Assembly: GCF_009765985.1 (NCBI RefSeq)
Contig: NZ_LMUM01000037.1
Coordinates: 604,913 to 668,912 of the forward strand
DNA length: 64,000 nt
Reading direction: 5' to 3'
Source: Acidobacterium sp. S8
GTDB lineage: Bacteria; Acidobacteriota; Terriglobia; Terriglobales; Acidobacteriaceae
The notes under the pieces are model-generated. The model had not been told where the DNA came from, made no database searches, and worked only from the letters and a program-made list of their open reading frames with translations. How positions within the stretch are numbered: position 1 is the stretch's first letter; the number at the start of each line of letters is the position of its first letter. Of this stretch, positions 8,798-18,351 are shown one piece after another. The translations under genes were made by a program, and so were the position numbers.

Positions 8798-9505
8798 CTA
8801 AGACTGCTCTGTAGGAACAACAATCTGCTTGGCGTTTGCTGTAATATTCGGACTCAGCCAGCGGAAGAGCCAGGTCGCTGCAGCGGCACCAGCAAGCTGC
8901 GCAAAGATAAATCCGAATACGTCGTGAGGACGAATCCCCGCGAAAGTGTTCGTCAGCGATCGTGCAATTGTGACCGCTGGGTTCGCGAAGGAAGTCGAAC
9001 CCGTAAACCAGTATGCTGCTGTGATGTATGCGCCTACCGCATAAGGAATACTCGATATCTGCGTTCGTGAGCAGCCCCAGATCACGGCTAACAGGCCGAA
9101 CGTAGCAATGAATTCGCTGAATAACTGTGCTGGTCCACTTCGAATATGCGTGGACAGGGAGATGATTGGGAGCCCGAACATGCCGTGCGCAGCAAGGGCG
9201 CCGGTAACAGCTCCGATGCATTGCGCAAGGATGTAGGTAGGAACGGCTCGCCATGGCAGGCCATGTTGGGTAGCATCTGCGAGCGTAACTGCCGGGTTGA
9301 AATGCGCTCCCGAGATAGGTCCGAATGTGAGGATGAGCGCAACTAATGCAGCTCCAGTAGCGATTGTGTTTGCCAGTAATGCAATCGCGATATTTCCGTT
9401 TGACAGGCGCTCAGCCATGATGCCCGAACCCACGACGGCAGCCACGAGCATCCCTGTACCGATCGCTTCAGCCGTCGCACATTTCCACAAACTTGCTGTG
9501 AGCAA
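8798..9505 (-). CDS. Aquaporin / MIP-family channel
   Basis: An integral membrane channel of the major intrinsic protein family with six helices. Both half-helix NPA signatures are intact (HFNPAVTLAD and FANPAVTIAR). Family members pass water or small neutral solutes. The open frame extends to 9613, into the upstream gene. A TTG at 9505, with GAGG 8 nt before it, gives a normal N-terminus just ahead of the first helix and a typical length near 236 aa, so I prefer that start. It is the last gene of a minus-strand unit after the GH116 glycosidase and COG0523 GTPase. Confidence 0.85.
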   Translation of the reverse strand: MLTASLWKCATAEAIGTGMLVAAVVGSGIMAERLSNGNIAIALLANTIATGAALVALILTFGPISGAHFNPAVTLADATQHGLPWRAVPTYILAQCIGAVTGALAAHGMFGLPIISLSTHIRSGPAQLFSEFIATFGLLAVIWGCSRTQISSIPYAVGAYITAAYWFTGSTSFANPAVTIARSLTNTFAGIRPHDVFGFIFAQLAGAAAATWLFRWLSPNITANAKQIVVPTEQS

Positions 9506-9540
9506 CTTCTTTACCTCGTAGATTCCGAGTAGCGTTCTAA

Positions 9541-10626
9541 TTAGGAGACCCGCAATGCATGTGGAGCATCGGTTACGCGGCGTTCCGGTTTCGGTGGCGA
9601 TGGATGGAAGCAACTGATTTCTAGATCACTGAAATGTGCGTCTATGGAGTCGAGATTTCGCTCAACGATTTTCTGAACTAGTTCCGCTTTTCCCAAAACG
9701 CGAAGATTCAGAAGCAGATTATGTTTCAGGGAGGGTGACGCGTCGAGCGTCCCTTCGACAGCTGGTTCTTCTCCGTTCGCACAAATAGCTGCTTTCACAA
9801 ATCCGGCGGCCGATTGAATAATCGCTTTTAAATGAACGATTATGATGCCTGAGGCAGTGAAATCGGAATCCAAACGATCCAGAAACGGGCCCAAAACAAC
9901 AGCCGGCGAGGCAGCTTCTGTCAATTCAATGTCGACATGAAGGTTCAGCCACGCTAACGCTGCTTCGGCGCGAGCATACTCCTCATAATCGATGTCAAGA
10001 ACTCTACTTCCGGCGGAAAGATTGCCGGAAAGGACCTCATCAAGCCACGCGGCCACGCCCTGTCCGGTTTTCGCACTTATTTGCCGCACAGAACGGCCCG
10101 GAATCTCCGGATAATCCTGACTCAGATCGGACTTCGTGAAGCAGAGGATGTCGGCTTCCTGTAGCTGCTTATGAAACAAAAATTTCATGTTAGCTTCGCC
10201 ATCCTCGCGAAGCAGTTCTCTGGCACGCGCAGGATCCACCAAAACGGTAAAGGGGGCGAGCCGGTAGGTTTCGGTGTATTCGCGCAAAGGCAGCAGCGTA
10301 GTGGCCGAAATATCGGTACAGCTTCCTACCGGTTCCGCAAAGATCACATCCGGGGAATGCTGGCGCAGAGCATCGATCTCATGAATAAGGTCTGAGAACC
10401 TGCAGCAGAAACAACCACCCGTTACTTCTCCGTGGTTCAGGCCATGCAGTGCAGACAGTTCGGTATCGACCAGCGCGTCGCCCTGATCGTTCAGGATCAA
10501 AGCGCTTCGTAAGCCACGTTTTTCCAATTCCTGCGCGGCGGACAGCAAGAGAGTTGTCTTTCCAGCACCAAGAAATCCACCGACGACAACAATCCAGGGC
10601 TTTGACACCGAGGCGTGCTGATTCAT
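9541..10626 (-). CDS. COG0523 (CobW/ZNG-like) P-loop GTPase
   Basis: A 361-aa member of the G3E GTPase group: Walker A GFLGAGKTT at residues 17-25, the signature metal-binding GCFCC at 71-75, an AEPVG switch region and TKSD (164-167) as base-recognition motif. The C-terminal part (about 200-330) corresponds to the CobW_C domain. COG0523 proteins act in the cytoplasm as metallochaperones or in metal homeostasis, often for zinc, cobalt or nitrile hydratase. Its start overlaps the GH116 stop (ATGA). A metal role linked to a glycosidase and an aquaporin is not an expected pairing, so its client is unknown. Confidence 0.85.
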   Translation of the reverse strand: MNQHASVSKPWIVVVGGFLGAGKTTLLLSAAQELEKRGLRSALILNDQGDALVDTELSALHGLNHGEVTGGCFCCRFSDLIHEIDALRQHSPDVIFAEPVGSCTDISATTLLPLREYTETYRLAPFTVLVDPARARELLREDGEANMKFLFHKQLQEADILCFTKSDLSQDYPEIPGRSVRQISAKTGQGVAAWLDEVLSGNLSAGSRVLDIDYEEYARAEAALAWLNLHVDIELTEAASPAVVLGPFLDRLDSDFTASGIIIVHLKAIIQSAAGFVKAAICANGEEPAVEGTLDASPSLKHNLLLNLRVLGKAELVQKIVERNLDSIDAHFSDLEISCFHPSPPKPERRVTDAPHALRVS

Positions 10627-13361
10627 GCGTGCATCTCTAGCTGAAGGTCGTTACCTTCGGTTATGACAAGTTGTTCATTAAGCTGAAAGGTAGTTCTACC
10701 GTCCCGCTGGCTGGCGGAATGTTTGTAGGTTTTGCCATTGCTGCGAGCGGCTACGGCGGTACCAGTCCCAGAGATTTCGCAGGATCGGCAGGGAAGTTTT
10801 CCAGCGAGTACACGAAGAGTAAAGCGTGTGCCACCTCCTGCAATCGGCTGATAAGAGAATGTTCCCCAGCCTGTGCCAGTTGACCAGAAACAATCGAACT
10901 CTTTGTGAGGAATTCTTGGCACTGCGATGATAGATGATTGACGTCCATCGAACTGAAAACCACTCAGCGCGACTACGCTGGTCCATGAAGCCATTGCGCG
11001 AGCATAGTGATGGCCGCATTCTGCTTCATCCCAGGGGTTGCGTTTTTCGCCATCATAGCGCGCGCGAATATTGTGGATGCACTCGACTCCCTGATTCGGC
11101 ATATCGGAGTAGATCATCAGCGCGGCCGTGCAATGTTCAAAGCCCGTCATTACCTCGGCAAAATAAGGAAACGGTATACGTGGTCGAGGGGCGGTTCCAT
11201 AATCGCTGATGACCAACGCAGCTTCATCGTTCAGGGCAAACGTTCGCTGGACAGTATCGTGATCTACAAGAGAACGTTTGTAGTTGTATTTGTAGATTGA
11301 CTGCAGTGTAGTCGAGATGTTTTTTTGCGATACAAGAAGTCCGAGGCCCATGACATGAGCCAGATACTGGCCGACAAGCTGATCGATGAGACAGCCCTCG
11401 CCTACCTGATATTCAGGGCGTTCGGGATCGAAACCATCTGAGCCAATCTGGAGAACCGGATTGATTTCATCTTTTCTATAGGGCTGAATTTTTTGGATGT
11501 AGAATTCGCCGTTAAACAGGTTCGCGTCGATCCACTCGCTGCCGGTCTCAAAAAGATCGCGATATTCTTTGGCCGAGGAAGTATCCCCCACAGCCTGCGC
11601 CATCTCTTCGCATGCGCGCAACGCGCCCAGATAATAAATGCTGCACATGGGATTCGGGCCAAAGAATGCCACATCATAAGTATTGTTTTGTACGCCGTCT
11701 AGGACGCCTCTTTTGTGGGGGTCCCATCCTCCTGAAACCCAGCTGAAAGCGATTGCTTTCTTGACCCGGGGCCACATCGCCTGCATCCATGCATCGTCTC
11801 CCGAGAGTTTCCAGTCCAGGTAAGCATGCATGATCTGACCCATGTGTCCGTCGGTGGCAACAATATCGTCGCGCGTTTCTCCGTCAGGGAGAACCTGGCG
11901 CGCTCGAATGGCTCCCTCATCGCCTTCGGAAAAGCCGAAAGCCGCCTTCCGCAGGGAACGGGCCAGCGATGGAAAGAGAAACGCAGTTGCAGTCTCGTAG
12001 TTCCAGACATGTGTGCAATTTCCATAACAGCAACCGATCGTGTCATCGCTGCCTTCAAATCCGTGAAACTCGCCGTCCGCAGTGCGAAAGCAGGTGGTGG
12101 ATGCCAGAGTAGAAAGATTCGCGCTGGCAGCCTCTTTGATAACGGCTGGCAATGTGCTCTTTCTGAAAGCCTCCGCGAAAGCCCGTGTGCGATTTTCGAG
12201 CCGTTCCATATTTTTAGCTGTGAAGAGCGCGGACTCCCATGCATCGTGAAAGCGAGTCGCATAAAAATTGCCGATAACGGTTTTTTCTTTCCCCGACGGA
12301 GCAGTCCATCCACACCATGCCGGTGTGCGATTGGGGAAATGCCACGCCAGCAGGAAAGTAAATTGCGCGGATTGGCCGGGTGCGATTGTTCGGTGCTGAC
12401 AGAGAGCGCCCACAGAGCCATATGGATCAGACTCCGCTCCAAGTTGTCCCTCAGCAGAAAATGCATCCCAGAAAAGCAACGGAGAGTTCCACCATCTGCC
12501 CTTAGGCCATCCACGCCAATGCGTTATGGTCAGGTCTCTTTCCGGTACGGCTGCGAGTACGAAGGACCCGTACATCGGGTCGCTGCTATCCAGACCGGGA
12601 TTGCTCATTTTCAATCCTGCAAGTTCGCCTGCGGTCAGATATTCGTTCACCCGTTTCTGTTCATTTTCCTTATTGGCGTTGCTGATTACGGGATTGTCGA
12701 TTGAAAATACAATGCCAACCTTGGCAGGACGAGAGCCGGGATTGGTCACACGATAGCGCAGAATCGCTACGGGCAACCCTGAGTCATCGGGGTCATGAGG
12801 AATGAAGGGTGAGAACGCATCGAGCTCAACGTGAACTGGCAGCTGCGAATCTTCAAAGTCAATGTGCGCGAGAGGATATTCACCAGTGAATGTCGCCCCC
12901 TGCAGCCGGCTCAAACCTGGCGAGTTCTTTGAGCCTAATCCATCCTGACCTTCATATGGAGGAAGAATGCGTGCCTCGAGAACGCGTGCGACAGGCTTTT
13001 CATTGCCTGATTGAACCCAGATCGCTGGAAATGCATATGAAGGTGAAGCTCCTGTCGCGGGCCGGTTAAATATCTCCCAATCCCGAAGCTGTCCCCGTCC
13101 GCCGAGTCCAAGACTTCCCGCTCCCACACCACCCAGCGGAAACGAGATCATCTTCAATCCGTTGCCGCGAAATATCCGGGGATAAGAAATGTCTGCTGCT
13201 GTTCCGCCGTTGAGAGCATCAATGGCGGAAACGCTTTGGGTGGACGTGGCTTCTGTTGTTTGGGCAAAGGATGACCAAGGACCAATCTGTGTGGCGGCTC
13301 CCACAGCTCCGGCGGCTTGCTTCAGGAACTGCCGGCGTGGCAGCGTACTCTTAAGGCTCAT
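10623..13361 (-). CDS. Tat-exported GH116 glycosidase (glucosylceramidase-like)
   Basis: A 912-aa protein with a twin-arginine leader (PRRQFLKQA) and an Ala-rich hydrophobic stretch, so export is in folded form. The N-terminal beta-domain (about 45-370, starting LKMISFPLGGVGAGSLGLGG) and the (alpha/alpha)6 barrel (about 390-800) match GBA2_N and DUF608 of GH116. That family contains bacterial beta-glucosidases/xylosidases and the eukaryotic bile-acid beta-glucosidase GBA2. By comparison with what I remember of GBA2, the likely nucleophile is E436 in GFEG and the likely acid D563 in NNTYD. It is first in a three-gene unit and divergent from the TonB receptor. Substrate is unknown; glucosylceramide is only one option. 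Confidence 0.85.
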   Translation of the reverse strand: MSLKSTLPRRQFLKQAAGAVGAATQIGPWSSFAQTTEATSTQSVSAIDALNGGTAADISYPRIFRGNGLKMISFPLGGVGAGSLGLGGRGQLRDWEIFNRPATGASPSYAFPAIWVQSGNEKPVARVLEARILPPYEGQDGLGSKNSPGLSRLQGATFTGEYPLAHIDFEDSQLPVHVELDAFSPFIPHDPDDSGLPVAILRYRVTNPGSRPAKVGIVFSIDNPVISNANKENEQKRVNEYLTAGELAGLKMSNPGLDSSDPMYGSFVLAAVPERDLTITHWRGWPKGRWWNSPLLFWDAFSAEGQLGAESDPYGSVGALCQHRTIAPGQSAQFTFLLAWHFPNRTPAWCGWTAPSGKEKTVIGNFYATRFHDAWESALFTAKNMERLENRTRAFAEAFRKSTLPAVIKEAASANLSTLASTTCFRTADGEFHGFEGSDDTIGCCYGNCTHVWNYETATAFLFPSLARSLRKAAFGFSEGDEGAIRARQVLPDGETRDDIVATDGHMGQIMHAYLDWKLSGDDAWMQAMWPRVKKAIAFSWVSGGWDPHKRGVLDGVQNNTYDVAFFGPNPMCSIYYLGALRACEEMAQAVGDTSSAKEYRDLFETGSEWIDANLFNGEFYIQKIQPYRKDEINPVLQIGSDGFDPERPEYQVGEGCLIDQLVGQYLAHVMGLGLLVSQKNISTTLQSIYKYNYKRSLVDHDTVQRTFALNDEAALVISDYGTAPRPRIPFPYFAEVMTGFEHCTAALMIYSDMPNQGVECIHNIRARYDGEKRNPWDEAECGHHYARAMASWTSVVALSGFQFDGRQSSIIAVPRIPHKEFDCFWSTGTGWGTFSYQPIAGGGTRFTLRVLAGKLPCRSCEISGTGTAVAARSNGKTYKHSASQRDGRTTFQLNEQLVITEGNDLQLEMHA

Positions 13362-13747
13362 AATTGCTCCATCTGGGCTCTGGTGTACAACCTTAATATT
13401 GCTGCAAAGTGAATGTGAATTATTGTGGTGCGGAGTTAAATCGCCCCAATTTCGTCCAGCTCATCTTCTCGGAAATTCATTCAAATTGCCATTTAAAGGG
13501 TTCTCAATTTCGCTTTCCTGAGACGGATGCTCGAAAGCCGTCCGCTCTCGAGCGTATGTTTTTGCCATCAACCTGAGGCGATAGGTTCAATAAATATCAC
13601 AATCGTTCTTAATATTTCAATTAATACCTTGACAGTTTCATCTTGTTTCTTCTAATTCTTATCTGGTTCAAAATTCGCCGTCGATTTCTTTCGATAGCGT
13701 GGCCTCGAGCCAATAGAAAAAGAAAAGAAGTTTCTTGTGAGGACTAC
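13362..13747. promoter_or_regulatory. Divergent intergenic region, GH116 operon / TonB receptor
   Basis: 386 nt without a gene. For the receptor, TTGACA (13629-13634) and TAATTC (13653-13658) are spaced by 18 nt and form a fair promoter about 90 nt before the ATG at 13748. No clear promoter for the minus-strand GH116 gene could be picked out, and no obvious dyad operator was seen. Confidence 0.4.
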
Positions 13748-16700
13748 ATGCGCAGAAATCTTACGAAACTGCTTACAGTTACGCTTGCCGTTATTGCGAT
13801 CGCGTTTCTCAGTACCAGCCCTTCTTTAGAAGCCCAGACCGCGACAGGAACAATCGTCGGAACAGTTCGGGACTCGACAGGGAACGTGGTGCCTGGCGCA
13901 GAAGTCCATCTTCTGAACAAGGCAACAAACCAATCGGCCACAACCACCTCAAATAATCTTGGCTATTATTCGTTTCCAATTCTGAAACCCGCTATGTATC
14001 AACTTTCGGTAAAAGCTGCGGGGTTCAAAGAATTCATTCAAGATAATGTTCAGCTTGATGTGGCGATGACCTTGACGGTAGACCTGGCCGTTGAAGTGGG
14101 CGCCGTGACCGAGTCGGTAGTCGTTACTGGTGCCCCGCCCGTACTGGAAACGCAGACATCCTCTCTTGGCGAGGTGATTGGGAATAAATCAGTAGTCGAT
14201 CTGCCCTTGAATGGACGCAACTCTTATGGCTTTGCCTCGCTGGTGCCCGGAGTGATCGCGCCGTCCGGTTTTTCCCAGGCTGCCTTCGATGAATATAACG
14301 ATCAGTTCATTTCTATCAACGGTTCGCGCCCGAACCAAAATACCTTTCTTCTGGATGGCGGCATCAATTCTGAACCGGCCTTCACAGGCCCCGGTTACTT
14401 CCCAATCGTTGACCTTGTTGAGGAATATAAGGTGCAGACCAACAACCTTGGTGCTGAGTTCTCGAATACAGGCGGGGGCGCTTTTAATGTAATCACGAAG
14501 TCCGGCACCAATCAATTTCATGGGTCGGCATGGGAATTTTTCCGTACCACTGGCTTGGCCGCAAACGATTTCTTCTCGAATCGCGCGGGCTTAGCGCGAG
14601 CGAAATTTCAATTCAATCAGTTTGGCGCCACGCTTGGTGGCCCCATACGTAAAGATAAGACCTTCTTTTTCATAGCTTATGAGGGAATTCGCTGGATTCA
14701 GGCAGGCTCCGCTGTCGGAACTTTGCCGACCGCAGCGCAACGCACGGGAGATTTCTCCAGCACCTATAACAGCCAGGGTCAGGTAATCCCAATTTATAAC
14801 CCATATTCAACCGTCCCTGACCCTGCCAATCCCGGTCAGTATATAAGGACGCAGTATCCAGGAAACAAAATACCTTCGGGTCAGATTGATCCAGTCGCCG
14901 CCGCTTTATTGGCCTATCTGCCGTTGCCCAACCAGCCAGGCGACTCGGTCACGGGAGCAAACAATTACTACACAAATTACAGCTCACCGATTCATGAGAA
15001 CTCTTTTTCACTGCGTATTGACCACGCTTTTACCCCGACACAAAAGCTTTTTGGACGCTACTCGATTAACGATACAAGTCAGACGCGGCCTAATCTTTAC
15101 GGAAGTTCATCGCCAAATTATGTGATCAGCAATCCCACTGCAGGAAATGATTTTCTTCGGCAACAGCAAATTACGGTCGACTATACCAATGCGTTTACTC
15201 CAAATGCTGTACTCGATCTGAACAGCAGCTACGTTCGGTACTACATCGGACGCAGAATTCCGGGATATGATGTCAGTCCCACCGTTGTCGGCCTGCCATC
15301 TTACTTCGACACATTGGCGCAGTCATACACGCCATGTTTTCCCAGTGTTGGTGTCAGCGGCTTAGGACTGAATCTATCATTGGGAAATATCGGTGGCGGC
15401 CTCATGGGCGGCGGTTGCTATACCCTCGGAGATGTTTATCCCGATTTGCATGAGTACGGTGGCCTCACGCTGGTCCACGGCTCCCACACATTCAAAATGG
15501 GAGGAAATTTTGGAATTCAGTGGCTCGCTACACCACGTTATGAACCAGCCGGTCCATCCTTCAATTTCAGTCCAAACTTCACACAGGGGCCGAATCCGAT
15601 TACTTCGGCTGGATCCGGCGTCGGTCTGGCATCCATGCTCGCGGGAACAGGCTCAGGCAATACAAGTAGCGGCGGTCCTAACCAATACCTTTCCAGCAAA
15701 TACTACGGGGCATATTTTCAGGATGATTGGCGTCTGAATCCGAAACTGACGCTGAACCTTGGCATTCGATACGACTACAGTGCTCCCTGGGTGGAGCGGT
15801 TTAATCGATTCACCGACTGGAACTCCACCGCCGTATCTCCGCTGCAGGTATCCACCCTTCCTCAATTGACCGGCGGCCTGGAATTCCCCGGCACTAATGG
15901 GCTCTCCCGTTATGAATTCAATCCATTCCGCAAAGAAGTGCAGCCCAGATTAGGCTTCGCCTATGCTGCTACAGATCGCATAGCGATCCGCGGCGGCTAT
16001 GGAATCTTCTTTGCCCCGCTTGGTGGAGCTGGATTCAATGGTAACTCTGTACCGAATACGGGTTATTTAGCTTCAACGAATTGGGTGGGTACGCTCGATA
16101 ACGTTACACCGCTGAATACATTGTCCAATCCGTTCCCGCAGGGCTTTATATTACCGACGAACAGTACACTCGGTCTCGCAACTCAGCTTGGTCAGTCGGT
16201 TGTAGGTATGCAACGGAATCGTCCGGTTTCTTACGCCCAGCAGTGGAATCTGGATGTGCAGACGAACGTAGGTGCAAATTTCGTGCTGGATATCGCGTAC
16301 GCTGGCGGCAGAGGCGTTCACCTTTATGGCGACTTTAACCCAAATCAGATGCCTGACCAGTATCTGGCTATGGGAGATGATTTGAATACGCAAGTCCAGA
16401 ATCCCTTTTATGGACAGATTACAAGCGGTTCTCTCAGCAGTCCGACTGTTGCTAGAAGCCAACTTCTAAGGCCATATCCGCAATTCAGTAGCGTTACCTT
16501 AGGCAACAGTTCTTTTTTCGGAGCGTCAGACTACAACGCATTGCAGGTGAAGGTTGAAAGAAGGTTTGCTGACGGCTTCAGCCTCTCGGGCTCTTATACG
16601 TTTTCAAAACTGATGGACAATTTACCATCATCAGAAACAGGATTTCCCGGTGGCGCATTTTCCGGAGGGGGAACGCAGGACTGGTACAATCTGCGTGCCG

Positions 16701-17275
16701 AGTGGTCCGTTGCCGAGTTCAACACGCCTCATGTTCTTACCGTCAATGGTATCTATGAGCTTCCTTTTGGCAAGGGTAAGCGATTCCTGAACAACAGTAA
16801 CGTTGCCAACTACATTGTCGGCGGCTGGCAGTTGAACGGAATTACATCGCTGATCAGCGGAACTCCGCTGGGAGTTTATACAGCAACGAACACACTGTAT
16901 AACTATGGCGGATCGCAACGAGCTAATTGGGACGGGACTTCTCCCGCAAAAGGCGGGAAGGTCTCCGACAAGCTCGATAACTATTTCAACGTCAGCGCCT
17001 TCAGTCAGCCAGCTCCGTTTACCTATGGCAACTCGCCTCGCCTGTTTAGCGGACTCCTGTCTCCAGGCACTGTTTCAACTGATCTGTCAGGAATCAAAAA
17101 AATTCCTATCTATGAAAATCTTTCAGGTGAATTTCGCGCAGAGGCATTCAATATCTTCAACCATCCAGTGTTTGGTCCTCCCGACACCACGTTGGGGGAC
17201 GGAACTACAGGAATCGTCAACAGCCAGGTAAACCTTCCCAGACAGATACAGCTGGCGCTCAAGCTGATCTGGTAA
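13748..17275 (+). CDS. Oar-like TonB-dependent receptor with CarboxypepD_reg domain
   Basis: An outer-membrane receptor of 1175 aa. The true start is ATG 13748 (GAGG 9 nt upstream). It gives a clean signal peptide (MRRNLTKLLTVTLAVIAIAF, cleavage after LEAQ), whereas the longer frame from 13643 would overlap the promoter. Next come a carboxypeptidase-regulatory beta-sandwich (about 33-115, GTIVGTVRDSTGNVVPGAEV), a plug domain (about 130-240, LPLNGRNSYG and ITKSGTNQFHGSAWEF) and a long barrel ending in LALKLIW. Such receptors import oligosaccharides or other large substrates and are abundant in Acidobacteriota. It is flanked by the GH116 and sugar ABC genes, suggesting a glycan ligand. Confidence 0.9.
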   Translation: MRRNLTKLLTVTLAVIAIAFLSTSPSLEAQTATGTIVGTVRDSTGNVVPGAEVHLLNKATNQSATTTSNNLGYYSFPILKPAMYQLSVKAAGFKEFIQDNVQLDVAMTLTVDLAVEVGAVTESVVVTGAPPVLETQTSSLGEVIGNKSVVDLPLNGRNSYGFASLVPGVIAPSGFSQAAFDEYNDQFISINGSRPNQNTFLLDGGINSEPAFTGPGYFPIVDLVEEYKVQTNNLGAEFSNTGGGAFNVITKSGTNQFHGSAWEFFRTTGLAANDFFSNRAGLARAKFQFNQFGATLGGPIRKDKTFFFIAYEGIRWIQAGSAVGTLPTAAQRTGDFSSTYNSQGQVIPIYNPYSTVPDPANPGQYIRTQYPGNKIPSGQIDPVAAALLAYLPLPNQPGDSVTGANNYYTNYSSPIHENSFSLRIDHAFTPTQKLFGRYSINDTSQTRPNLYGSSSPNYVISNPTAGNDFLRQQQITVDYTNAFTPNAVLDLNSSYVRYYIGRRIPGYDVSPTVVGLPSYFDTLAQSYTPCFPSVGVSGLGLNLSLGNIGGGLMGGGCYTLGDVYPDLHEYGGLTLVHGSHTFKMGGNFGIQWLATPRYEPAGPSFNFSPNFTQGPNPITSAGSGVGLASMLAGTGSGNTSSGGPNQYLSSKYYGAYFQDDWRLNPKLTLNLGIRYDYSAPWVERFNRFTDWNSTAVSPLQVSTLPQLTGGLEFPGTNGLSRYEFNPFRKEVQPRLGFAYAATDRIAIRGGYGIFFAPLGGAGFNGNSVPNTGYLASTNWVGTLDNVTPLNTLSNPFPQGFILPTNSTLGLATQLGQSVVGMQRNRPVSYAQQWNLDVQTNVGANFVLDIAYAGGRGVHLYGDFNPNQMPDQYLAMGDDLNTQVQNPFYGQITSGSLSSPTVARSQLLRPYPQFSSVTLGNSSFFGASDYNALQVKVERRFADGFSLSGSYTFSKLMDNLPSSETGFPGGAFSGGGTQDWYNLRAEWSVAEFNTPHVLTVNGIYELPFGKGKRFLNNSNVANYIVGGWQLNGITSLISGTPLGVYTATNTLYNYGGSQRANWDGTSPAKGGKVSDKLDNYFNVSAFSQPAPFTYGNSPRLFSGLLSPGTVSTDLSGIKKIPIYENLSGEFRAEAFNIFNHPVFGPPDTTLGDGTTGIVNSQVNLPRQIQLALKLIW

Positions 17276-17286
17276 CGCACTCCGCG

Positions 17287-17323
17287 GCGGGTTAGTTAAC
17301 GCATGCTAACCCGCTTTCTTTTC
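17287..17323 (+). terminator. Rho-independent terminator of the TonB receptor gene
   Basis: A perfect 9-bp stem, GCGGGTTAG (17287-17295) with CTAACCCGC (17306-17314), a 10-nt loop, then TTTCTTTTC. It begins 12 nt after the receptor stop codon. Confidence 0.85.
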
Positions 17324-17377
17324 TGGAATTCTCTTGCAGACTACCAATTTTGCTTTTCTGAAAAAGCATTCTTAATA

Positions 17378-18349
17378 TTAGAGCGCTTCGGGATCGATCG
17401 CCTGCTTGTACAGTGTGGGAGCGTTCTCCGGAGTTACCATCGTCGACTTCATCGTGTAAGTTTTGTCTGGCGTAAAGCCAGGCTCATGGAGAATACGCAG
17501 CGAAATTTCTATCGCTTTATCTACACAAAGTGGATAAATGAAGGTCGCTTGCAGAATGCCATCCATCACTTTCTTAATTCCACCGGATGGACCGCCTAGA
17601 CCGTCGACGCCGACAAACGTAATACCTTTATCGCGGCCCAACTCTCTTGCAGCAAGATAGCCACCTATTGCCATAGGGTCATTGTGTCCATAGACCACAT
17701 CGACCTGCGGTTCGACGCGCAATACTTCAGTCATTCGGTCTTTCGCTTCAGACTGATTCCAATTTGCCACCGGATCTGCCACAATTTTAATTTCCGGATA
17801 AGACTTGAATATCTCACACGCCCCGCTGTCTCTATGTATCTCGCCTTCGACGCCGAGCAATCCTCTAAGGGCAACGATGTTCCCCTTAGGCGTCCCATAC
17901 CGATGAGTAAGGCTTTTAACAATGAAATCTCCCGCCATTCTGCCGATCTCTTCGTTGTCCGCGCGAATGTAGGTCGTATAGTTTGGCTGCATAATATCGC
18001 GTTCCAGACAGATGACGGGGATCTTCGCATCCATGGCATCGCCCATGACTGCCGTCAGGGCGGCGCGTTCATTGGGCGCAACGATAAGTATGTCTGGCCT
18101 TTGCCTAATAAATGTTTCTACCTGCGCAATCTGCCTATTGTTATCCTGCTGCGCGTCTGCAACGACAAGTGCCATGTCAGAATGCTGCGCAACCAGACGT
18201 TGCATAAGCGATCTTTGGGCGGCACGATACGGCTCGGCGTTGTTGGCGTTACTGAACGCGACGACACGTTTGCCCTTCAGCTTCGCTGTACGACATCCGC
18301 TGATCAACAAAGAGGAGACGAAGGCCGTAGTAAACTCTCTACGATTCAT
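17378..18349 (-). CDS. Sugar ABC transporter substrate-binding lipoprotein
   Basis: A 323-aa periplasmic-binding protein of the ribose/xylose type (Peripla_BP_4). It has a lipoprotein signal (MNRREFTTAF... with LISGC lipobox, C19), so it is anchored to a membrane. Recognisable elements are VVAFSNANNAEPYRAAQRS, DILIVAPNERAALTAVM, IPVICLERDI and VVYGHNDPMAIGGYLAARELG. The frame can start at GTG 18352, but ATG 18349, 3 nt after the permease stop, is more natural. It follows the permease in the same unit and works with the ATPase encoded divergently at 19513. The bound sugar is unknown; nearby genes suggest an amino sugar. Confidence 0.87.
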   Translation of the reverse strand: MNRREFTTAFVSSLLISGCRTAKLKGKRVVAFSNANNAEPYRAAQRSLMQRLVAQHSDMALVVADAQQDNNRQIAQVETFIRQRPDILIVAPNERAALTAVMGDAMDAKIPVICLERDIMQPNYTTYIRADNEEIGRMAGDFIVKSLTHRYGTPKGNIVALRGLLGVEGEIHRDSGACEIFKSYPEIKIVADPVANWNQSEAKDRMTEVLRVEPQVDVVYGHNDPMAIGGYLAARELGRDKGITFVGVDGLGGPSGGIKKVMDGILQATFIYPLCVDKAIEISLRILHEPGFTPDKTYTMKSTMVTPENAPTLYKQAIDPEAL

Positions 18350-18351
18350 CA

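Noticed and set aside
11699-12704. Long frames inside the GH116 gene (minus-strand 11699-12514 and plus-strand 11826-12704)
   Set aside because: They lie in other frames of a gene whose own frame shows a continuous GH116 protein; their translations are low in recognisable motifs.
13643-13747. N-terminal extension of the TonB receptor from ATG 13643
   Set aside because: It overlaps the predicted -10 element and would bury the signal peptide; ATG 13748 has a ribosome site and a clean leader.
17303-17599. 98-aa plus-strand frame after the TonB gene
   Set aside because: It starts inside the terminator stem and runs antisense to the binding-lipoprotein gene.
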